From NCBI GenBank assembly GCA_002118135.1, contig BDIU01000140.1:202207-266206 (forward strand): DNA of 64,000 nucleotides. The letters run 5' to 3'. Within the stretch, counting starts at the first letter, position 1, and each line of letters begins with the position of its first letter. The position numbers and the translations under genes were made by a program. The notes beneath the pieces are model-generated. The model did not search any database. It saw only the letters and a list, made by a program, of their open reading frames with translations, and was not told the origin of the DNA. Positions 58,501 through 64,000 of the stretch are shown here, piece after piece. The stretch is from Trebouxia sp. TZW2008. Lineage: Eukaryota; Chlorophyta; Trebouxiophyceae; Trebouxiales; Trebouxiaceae.

Positions 58501-59857
58501 CCTCAGCCAATTCTCTAGGACTCAATCTGTACGCATGCTTGAAAGGCGGCTTGGAATCAGGTTCCAATGGTATGGTATGACCAGTTTTGCGCTCAGGCGG
58601 CAAGCCAGGAGGCAAATCAGACATGAAGCGGTCATCATACTCATGCAACAAACCCTCAAGCACACCATCAGCCATCAAGTGAGACCTATCAACCCCGCAA
58701 GACTGATCAACATCCTCATGCACAGCCGCACAAGATGCATCAGCAGCGGGTTTGGCATCAGTGCACACAGCAACAAATGCCTTACAGCCTTGCGCTACAA
58801 CGCGCTTAGCCTGAACTGCAGTGATCACAGCTGCAGGCTGAAATTTAGACTGCCCAAATGCAGAGGTGGTTTTTAACGGACCAGACACTAACGTGATTCT
58901 TTGGCTACCCTTGGTGAGCACACAACACTTGTGGCGCCAAGACAAAGTAGCTGAATACTTGTGCAGCCAGTCTTCACCAAGGATGACTTCATATGGCGCA
59001 ACAAGCTCAATCACATGACACGTCAGCTCTGCACAAAATTGCTGCAGTTTGAGGCGTACCTTGCAAGTCCCTGAGGAAGAGCACACTATCCCATTGGGTA
59101 GAGCTACTTGCAAAGGTGCACCACCACCCTGCTCCACTGCTATAGTCATCCTCCGAGCATATGCAGCAGACATCAAGGTGTTAGAGCAGCCAGAATCAAG
59201 AAGCACAGAGGCAGGTGCACCAGACACCCTGCCAGCAAATTGCATGGTAACTCCAAGGGAACCAAGGCTGGCAAACAAACTACGCACTACAACAGGCGCA
59301 AGGTACAAAACCTCAGCAGCATGCTTTCCCAAGGACTCATTACCAGCAGGCTCAAACAAAGCATCACAGCAAGTATGCTCTTGCAACAACTGAGCACCGC
59401 GCACAAACTTGCGCCACATGCCAGGCTGTTTAGGCGAGACAACAACAGCAGAAGAGTCACTTTGCCTACGAGCATCAAAATGCTGAAGACAAGCAAACAA
59501 ATCAGCACAAGCTGGATGCAATAACAAGTGCTGACCGGCCAGGTCACACTGCAAAAATGCAGAGAGTGGACTAACTGTGACTTTGGCATCAGTAATTACA
59601 GTCTCTAATGTACCATTGCAAACAGCTGCATAGTCAACATCAGATACAACCACATGAGTGAAATTCTGTTCAACTGCAGTTGACAACAGGTCAAGCTCAT
59701 CTGTCAAAGTGGTTCGACTGTTCACAATAGTAGCTAAGGTCACAGTTGCATCAAGTTCAGACCCAGGCCCACTCTGAGGCTGAACTACTCTTTTGCTGCC
59801 TTCTTGTAGGCAGCAGGCATGGGAGCACAAGCCTCCCCAGCCTTCTTCTTGTCGCAG
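55577..59857 (-). CDS. pol: Ty3/gypsy chromovirus Pol polyprotein
   Basis: An uninterrupted frame of about 1,420 codons. From the TTG at 59830 as residue 1, domains are: aspartic protease (LLDSGCSNT, ~210), reverse transcriptase (~440-640, LVYLDD at ~578-583), RNase H (~700-830, DACGFGIG and TDHNPLTY), and integrase with an HHCC finger ([23 protein letters not shown]) and DDE core ([17 protein letters not shown] in DGQTERANR). A C-terminal chromodomain follows ([18 protein letters not shown]). All key motifs look intact, so the copy may be recent. There is no ATG at the start; the frame is -1 relative to Gag and overlaps it by 73 bp, so expression probably needs a frameshift. Confidence 0.95.
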   Translation of the reverse strand: MRQEEGWGGLCSHACCLQEGSKRVVQPQSGPGSELDATVTLATIVNSRTTLTDELDLLSTAVEQNFTHVVVSDVDYAAVCNGTLETVITDAKVTVSPLSAFLQCDLAGQHLLLHPACADLFACLQHFDARRQSDSSAVVVSPKQPGMWRKFVRGAQLLQEHTCCDALFEPAGNESLGKHAAEVLYLAPVVVRSLFASLGSLGVTMQFAGRVSGAPASVLLDSGCSNTLMSAAYARRMTIAVEQGGGAPLQVALPNGIVCSSSGTCKVRLKLQQFCAELTCHVIELVAPYEVILGEDWLHKYSATLSWRHKCCVLTKGSQRITLVSGPLKTTSAFGQSKFQPAAVITAVQAKRVVAQGCKAFVAVCTDAKPAADASCAAVHEDVDQSCGVDRSHLMADGVLEGLLHEYDDRFMSDLPPGLPPERKTGHTIPLEPDSKPPFKHAYRLSPRELAEAKSQIANLIARGHVSPSSSPYSSPILFVKKKDGSLRMCVDYRALNKLTVKNKYPLPRIDDLLDQLQGAKVFSSLDLTSGYHQIRILPEDVPKTAFSTPFGHYEFKVLSFGLTHASATFQAVVNDIFRPFIGNFVLVYLDDILVFSKTPEEHAEHLRLVLQRLCEQELYAKRSKCAFNQPELDFLDHIFGSEGIKVDPKKTAVVRDWAVPQNVSVLRSFLGLTNYFRRFVQGYANLVGPLTNLLRKDVPFEWAAGCQAAFDGIKTALTNAPVLVMPDYSKPFELIADACGFGIGAALLQEGRPIAYLCRQFSVAERNYTVGEQGLLAVVHAMRTWRCYLEGLSADMLTVVTDHNPLTYLQTQSVLSRRQTRWSEYLQMFTFKWRYRPGKSNVADPLSRNPGVCAAMLPVAGPELLSTCAAVSCKGSNQQLTFRWQASSGAAKVSLPLCEVRASAAAVTRSKVCKPTSSNSNSPASKPAVSDSSVQETAPVSALSHFQKRCAAAYDKDPMFKDESFLAQYTKRHGLWWAPDDMLVIPDADALRQDVMHECHDVPHAGHTGVKKTRQAIERHYTWPSLKDDVAQYVQSCAECQRNKSTNQKPAGLLQPLPVPKRKWGSVSMDLITALPETASGNTAIVVFVDRLSKMTHLAACKTAIGAQAFAKLLRHEIIRLHGLPYEFVSDRDGRFTSGFMREVCRLLNIKQAMSTAYHPQSDGQTERANRVLEEMLRQYVNPSHDDWDEHLDTAEFAIKDAWQESVQETPFMLNYGQHPLNFLSLQTHSHVPAAEQFAENLHLSTQRAKDCLQQAQQRQKAYADKGRREVTYDVGEQVLLNTKHVRSKTRGTPKLMPRWIGPYEVLERVGTVAYRLDLPVEMKIHPMFHVSLLQPWVPSSRLQPPPPRLLLDGQAVWTVDRIIDHRRGARKNLCEFLIRWEGYDQSNDSWEPEAYIHDPQLVQDYWDYVASREQHTPQLTKQAV

Positions 59858-61065
59858 TTAAAGGACGCATGTCCCGTGGTGCAGCAGCGGTAGCACATGT
59901 TATGCTCAGCCAACCACTTCAACTGCAGTTCATTGCGAGAAGGCGCCTTCCTGGCCCTCTTCTCTGACTGACCATTGCCAGTCTGGCCAGATCTAGCGCC
60001 ATTGGCTGGGCCACCAGCTTTGCGCTTGTTCTGTTTCTGCTTCTGAATTCCAACAGAGGAACCCTTGGGCACAGCAGTCCCAGAAGCAGCAGCAGCAGAG
60101 TTTGATGCCAAAGCACCACCATTGGGCAAAGCCCTGGCCTGCATCACCGTATAGGACATCAGCTCATCGGCATCAAGCCATTTGCCAGCACGTCCCATAC
60201 CAAGTGGTGCAGTAACCACAAGGCGTTTCAGAGGAGCATTCAAGCCACTCATGAAACGCTCAATTTTCTCTCCAGCAGAGAGTGGCAAGTCAGTTATGCC
60301 ATTGAAGCAATGCTTCATGTTGTGCACGTACTCAGCAGCAGACAACACGCCCTGCTTCAAGTCACGCAATTGATCCCAAAACTCAGCGTCAGGGTCAATT
60401 TGACCAAATCTAATGCCCAGCAGAGCACAGAACTTGGTCCAATCATTGCATTCAGATTCAGGCATGGTGCGCATGGCAGTGTTCACATAGTCAGCAGCTA
60501 GTCCCTCAAGGTACAACCTTGCATGCAAGACCCACTTGGCCTTGGGAACATCACTCAGCTGAAAGAACAACTGCAACGCATCAGTAAACCTGCGTACTGC
60601 ACCAGCAGAGCCCATTTCACCCTCTCCAGTGAAAGGTTTAGGCTTGCGTGCATCCACAGATTTACTGCGACCATGAGCAGAGTCAGATGATGACTTCTTG
60701 GCTTGCTTGCCAACCGACTTGGCAAGCCCAGCCAACAAGACCTCGGCAGGAGGCACCTCATGCTCATCATTAGACTCATCAGGCTCAGAATCAGATGCAA
60801 TGTCAGATGCATGATCAGATGCATCATGGTCAGAAGACTCTACCTCAGCAGCAGTCTTTTCCATAGAGGCCAATGCCTCCAGATGCTTGGTGTTGACATC
60901 GGCCAAACTTTTGACCTCAGCAAGGAGACGAGCATTCTCAGCCTTCAAGGCTACAACCTCGCCAGAGGCTTTGTCAACACCTGTAGTAGCAGCATCCAAG
61001 TCAGCCTTCTTTGAAATACCATCAGCTGGTGTTTCAACAGATTTGGCTGCAGCATTCCTAGCCAT
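59785..61065 (-). CDS. gag: Gypsy Gag protein with zinc knuckle
   Basis: From the ATG at 61065 ([11 protein letters not shown]) this gives about 426 aa. An in-frame ATG further out at 61128 adds 21 residues that lie entirely inside inverted LTR sequence. A coiled-coil/acidic N-terminal part is followed by a capsid-like region ([48 protein letters not shown]), a basic stretch and a CCHC zinc knuckle ([14 protein letters not shown]). It assembles particles and binds RNA. Its first codons overlap the terminal bases of the inverted LTR, so the original N-terminus may have been replaced. Confidence 0.9.
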   Translation of the reverse strand: MARNAAAKSVETPADGISKKADLDAATTGVDKASGEVVALKAENARLLAEVKSLADVNTKHLEALASMEKTAAEVESSDHDASDHASDIASDSEPDESNDEHEVPPAEVLLAGLAKSVGKQAKKSSSDSAHGRSKSVDARKPKPFTGEGEMGSAGAVRRFTDALQLFFQLSDVPKAKWVLHARLYLEGLAADYVNTAMRTMPESECNDWTKFCALLGIRFGQIDPDAEFWDQLRDLKQGVLSAAEYVHNMKHCFNGITDLPLSAGEKIERFMSGLNAPLKRLVVTAPLGMGRAGKWLDADELMSYTVMQARALPNGGALASNSAAAASGTAVPKGSSVGIQKQKQNKRKAGGPANGARSGQTGNGQSEKRARKAPSRNELQLKWLAEHNMCYRCCTTGHASFNCDKKKAGEACAPMPAAYKKAAKE

Positions 61066-61255
61066 GTGACTATGTGTCTTACATTGTGTAAGACCGTAAC
61101 AGACATTGATGCTGACGTGGGTTAGCATATCCCGGCTTAGTCAGGATTATGTATCCTGGGATCGCTGCCTGGGTTAAGTCCTTGCTCGACTTGTTTGAAC
61201 AATCAATCGTGACTGTTGTCACGGCTATTACTCGGATACTCTGTTGAACGCTACA
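61048..61255 (+). repeat. Second 208-bp LTR, inverted relative to the gag-pol element
   Basis: It is oriented on the plus strand (TGCAGC...GCTACA) and nearly identical to 54678-54885. It is followed two bases later by TGGTTCTCGGAGCTCGG (61258-61274), a plausible tRNA primer-binding site because it begins TGG (complement of CCA). It joins the gag coding sequence exactly at the LTR terminus. Confidence 0.8.
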
Positions 61256-61399
61256 TTTGGTTCTCGGAGCTCGGTGTCCAGCTAGCCGCTTACCACATTT
61301 CCGCTGCCACACACGATCCTTTGATACTTTCAGCTTGCAATGGCCACTGATAAGTGCGAGGTCACACAGGCCCCGATCTTAAGTGGGGGGGAATTGTAG
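61256..61399 (+). mobile_element. PBS, short ORF and polypurine tract, plus orientation
   Basis: After the primer-binding-like site comes a 19-codon ORF (61340-61399, MATDKCEVTQAP...). Then comes the purine tract AAGTGGGGGGGAAT (61381-61394) and a TGTAGC terminus at 61395. PBS and PPT only ~110 bp apart resemble a miniature (TRIM-like) or internally deleted element. What follows 61395 shares only the first ~20 bases with the 208-bp LTR. Confidence 0.6.
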
Positions 61400-61973
61400 C
61401 AACGCTAGTCGTATATGGGCTCTGCAATTAGCTGCGTTACAACGGCCATCACCCTTTTCGTTACAGTACACATGTGCAAACAAATCATTATCCTTGTTCA
61501 TTATGCTTCTTCTGTAGTGCTACATGTAGCACTCTGCTATGAGTTGCCAGAAGACTTTTGTGGATATTCAGAGTCAAATTGTGGCTTGTGCCTGTCACAG
61601 CCCACGTGGTACACACGTTCTGTGCCCTGGGCCTACAGTTAGGCTTTCTTCTCGAAGGACATTGCAACTGCTCTCAAGGTCGTGTCCTCCTATACGTTAG
61701 TGCATTGCTGTCTGTTTAATTTACTCAGGATGGTACAACTGCAGCAGGGCCTCTCTCATGTAGGAGCCCTAATTAGAAGTAACATTATAAACTTTTTTCA
61801 TGCTTGCAATCGCGATCATAAGACAGTGACAAGCGGCAAGGAAGATAGCAGCGAGGAAGTCCCATGTAGATGTGCACGCTAGGATGCGTGATTACCACAA
61901 CCTAGCGAAGGCCGCATACGATAGCCAGATGGCCCGTGCTAAGATAGAACTTGATCTATCGCTCAATGTTTGG
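61400..61973. other. Possible diverged LTR and flank
   Basis: It begins at the TGTAGC terminus after a polypurine tract. GCTACATGTAGC near 61518-61529 could mark an LTR-like end. No coding sequence was recognised. Confidence 0.35.
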
Positions 61974-62255
61974 CTATTTGAATTGATATGAGAAATTATC
62001 ATCTGACAAGGTTTGAACCAATGCTAAATCGAGGCCTATTGCCACATCCGAGATGATCTGTTCTTGATTGACCCTTATCCTCTGCAATCCAACGTCAAGC
62101 ATCGACTCGTCTAATTCATAAGGAAACTTGACAGGTTTCTTGGAGGGTGTCCACACGAGCAGATTGAAGGGCCACGTGCGGGTTTCAGGGAGGTGAAGAC
62201 GAAGGAAATTGTGAATGAACTTGGGTTCAACGAAACCAGCTCTGGGAACGGGTTC
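61974..62255 (-). CDS. Unrecognised ORF in compact cluster (about 90 aa)
   Basis: A minus-strand open frame reads FVEPKFIHNFLRLHLPE, TWPFNLLVWTPSKKPVKFPY and ELDESMLDVGLQRIRVNQEQ before a TGA stop at 61974. The composition is protein-like and lacks simple repeats. No upstream ATG is present in frame; the first Met within it is internal. It could be a final exon or a fragment. No family was recognised. Confidence 0.4.
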   Translation of the reverse strand, partial: EPVPRAGFVEPKFIHNFLRLHLPETRTWPFNLLVWTPSKKPVKFPYELDESMLDVGLQRIRVNQEQIISDVAIGLDLALVQTLSDDNFSYQFK

Positions 62256-62782
62256 GAAGCTTCAATCTGGGTTTGCAACACACGTAACCGAGGTCTGAGC
62301 TCTCGGCAGCGGCAAGTGCAGAGCTGCAGTGCACGCACGCAGGCGTGAACACACTCGATTGCGCCGTGTGCGGCATGACAGCTTGCTGACGTTCATCGTT
62401 TAGACTGTTTGTTTGCTGATGTCTGAGCGGAACTACTTTGCGCAAAGCCAAGATGACATGTGCTGCAGCAATCCAGGCCCTCCGCAACCGGCAATCTCGC
62501 AAGAGCAGGTAGGCCACTCTGAACTGGTCTACATAGTGCTTATCCCGCTGTCTCTCATTCAACTCTTCAACTCAAGAGCGTTACACTATTACAAACTGGA
62601 TCTGTAGCACAACAGGCACCACTGACAGTTGACGAGACCTTGGCGCTTTGCAGCATCTGCGGGCAAACAGTGAATCCGATGACTGAGGGCTCCCGTGTGG
62701 ACGCAAAATGGTCGAATCCCTGGGTTTCTCCATTTGCAAATGGCACGTGGCCCAGCCTCGTTTCACTCGTGTGGACGGGCTC

Positions 62783-63298
62783 TTAGTGCTTCAAAGGATC
62801 TGAGATGGGGTAATGAACACAACCAGACTCCAAGCATGCCACGTCAAGCAACTTCCTAACGTCCTTAGGGTCAGGCGGAAATGAGAATTTCACGTAACCG
62901 GAGTACATTCCTAGATCAGCCGTCTTGCTCACTGCTACTTGCGCCACCAAATGAAATCCTTCTAACGATTTTGTTAAGCTGGCTGATATCCTCTTCGCGA
63001 GCATGATGGGCGAGGGTTCAATGGACTTGTCAACAAGCTTTGCGGTGTGAAATCCCACACTTCCATGGCGAAGCGTACCCCTATCGCGTTCATCGAACAA
63101 TTCCTTCTCTTTAGACAAGAAAAATTGCAAGCAGGTCAACATGTCTTGTGCGAACCTAAGCTGCAATCTACTGGCTCTGAACTCTCGATAGTTGGACCTG
63201 TTCTTGTCACCACCGTGCTGGGCCGTTGTCAGTTTGTAGAAGATCTCAGCTAAAGTTTGGAGGGTATCCAGCTGTCCGTTCCAGTGCTCGCTCATCAT
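62783..63298 (-). CDS. Unrecognised 171-aa protein
   Basis: An intronless ORF starts MMSEHWNGQLDTLQTLAEIF. Mixed hydrophilic helices follow (RASRLQLRFAQDMLTCLQFF, KEKELFDERDRG), and it ends in CVHYPISDPLKH. Its ATG overlaps the TGA of the ORF before it (TGATG), an arrangement unusual for a nuclear gene. No family was recognised. Origin from a virus-like or mobile element is possible but unproven. Confidence 0.5.
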   Translation of the reverse strand: MMSEHWNGQLDTLQTLAEIFYKLTTAQHGGDKNRSNYREFRASRLQLRFAQDMLTCLQFFLSKEKELFDERDRGTLRHGSVGFHTAKLVDKSIEPSPIMLAKRISASLTKSLEGFHLVAQVAVSKTADLGMYSGYVKFSFPPDPKDVRKLLDVACLESGCVHYPISDPLKH

Positions 63299-63504
63299 CG
63301 GCCTAAAGGAGGCACCCAGTGGCGTTTTAGGTGCTCGAACGGCGGTTGTGCAGTGCCCGGATTGCCGTCTAGCTCATACTCTATCAAACGAAGGTATTTT
63401 CTGATGATACAACGCTGATCTGCGTCTATCCTCATGCGGTAGATGTTTCTATGAATCACGTTGAAGTAGTCTATGGTCGTATCTATGCTGATGATTTGGC
63501 TCAT
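63295..63504 (-). CDS. Unrecognised 69-aa ORF, tightly linked
   Basis: It reads MSQIISIDTTIDYFNVIHRN and RMRIDADQRCIIRKYLRL, ending in WVPPLGR. Its ATG directly follows the TAG of the preceding open frame, in the same frame, so a stop readthrough would fuse them. Its stop overlaps the start of the 171-aa ORF. Confidence 0.4.
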   Translation of the reverse strand: MSQIISIDTTIDYFNVIHRNIYRMRIDADQRCIIRKYLRLIEYELDGNPGTAQPPFEHLKRHWVPPLGR

Positions 63505-63929
63505 CTACTCACTTGTAGGGCGCAGTGGCGTGGTAGGTGGCGGTATAGAAGGCGGTAGCTCTGCAAAAGCCGCGTGCCCTGGTGCCCTGGCTGATAGGAT
63601 GTCACGTCTGAGGATGACGTCGAGGTGAAGATGCGCATTCTGAGCTTCTTCGAAGGTTATCTTGGTGTCTGTGTTGACTGCTAGGTCTGATAGGTCGCCG
63701 ACGATGATCTCTAGCTCGATGTGGACGAAGTTGTAGGCTGGCAGGAACTCTCGGGCTGGCTGGGACGTGCTAGTATCGAGAACTCGATTGTGTGCAGCAA
63801 GCTTCTGAGCGCAGCTTTCTGTCTGGGGTTGAATGTAGTCTTCGACGTCGCTTTTAGAATACCTTCTAGGGCCGCCTTGATCTCTGTAGGTTCATTCTGT
63901 GACGTAAAGCAGCTCCGTGATGAACTCTG
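63505..63929 (-). pseudogene. Frameshifted coding-like segment at the window edge
   Basis: The frame open from 63929 to 63711 reads EIKAALEGILKATSKTTFNP then SLLHTIEFSIL. The frame open from 63891 to 63505 reads REFLPAYNFVHIELEIIVGD, LSDLAVNTDTKITFEEAQN and a Pro-rich end. Neither has an ATG. One protein with a one-base shift near 63750 would explain both. The upstream part continues towards the window edge and may be truncated. Confidence 0.4.
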
Positions 63930-64000
63930 TCAACTAAGTGTAACAAAAGGGGTTGTGCACTACGTGTCAACGAGCGCCTTTCCAAGGCTATCAACCCGTT

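Noticed and set aside
1..64000. Non-standard genetic code (TAG as Gln, as in some ulvophyte algae)
   Set aside because: The kinase, the Gag protein and two other genes end cleanly at TAG, so the single internal TAG in the S1 gene does not support recoding.

Overview
The window looks like nuclear DNA of a eukaryotic green alga, most likely a chlorophyte (moderate confidence). Genes are split by many GT-AG introns. Two plastid-type small heat-shock proteins, a plastid-style Ser/Thr kinase with a transit-like N-terminus and Pro/Gly-rich secreted wall-type proteins fit a green alga. The mobile DNA is eukaryotic: a Ty3/gypsy chromovirus and at least two MITE families. I found no bacterial operons, CRISPR arrays or rRNA, and recognised no tRNA.

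Layout: (1) 1-2.5 kb, two tandem arrays of exon-like units. (2) 2.6-10.6 kb, minus strand, a large multi-exon WD40 protein in which several exons are tandemly copied and some copies are decayed. (3) 10.7-12.0 kb, minus, a small secreted protein with a Gly/Tyr/Pro-rich segment and a GPI-type tail. (4) 12.3-14.9 kb, plus, a secreted Cys-rich two-domain protein with a His-rich linker. (5) 17.0-17.9 and 27.1-28.0 kb, minus, two paralogous plastid HSP20 genes with the same intron position, the same predicted length (233 aa) and heat-shock-element-like promoters. (6) 19.6-24.9 kb, plus, a coiled-coil/TPR gene with introns full of repeats, three MITEs and a long hairpin. (7) 28.3-32.3 kb, plus, a seven-exon protein kinase. 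(8) 32.3-38 kb, gene-poor and repeat-rich, with a ~487-bp tandem array. (9) 38.3-45.0 and ~46.0-48.2 kb, minus, two class-3 lipase-like genes. The second carries Cys where the nucleophilic Ser should be, and both have tandem copies of the exon for the His region. (10) 49.2-52.5 kb, minus, an S1-domain protein gene with an in-frame TAG inside an apparent exon. (11) 50.6 and 53.4 kb, two 269-bp MITEs in opposite orientation with perfect 5-bp target duplications; one reads into the end of a small gene. (12) 54.7-61.4 kb, a minus-strand Ty3/gypsy element (Gag, Pol, chromodomain) whose two 208-bp LTRs are inverted relative to each other. (13) 62-64 kb, compact overlapping minus-strand ORFs, partly frameshifted, of unknown origin.

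The common theme is local tandem duplication of 90-490-bp exon/intron segments, seen in at least three genes and in several introns and intergenic stretches. Exon boundaries were read by eye from GT/AG signals and reading-frame continuity. Those given as single coordinates keep frame across the junction; those marked 'about' are less certain. No database search was possible, so family assignments rest on motifs alone.
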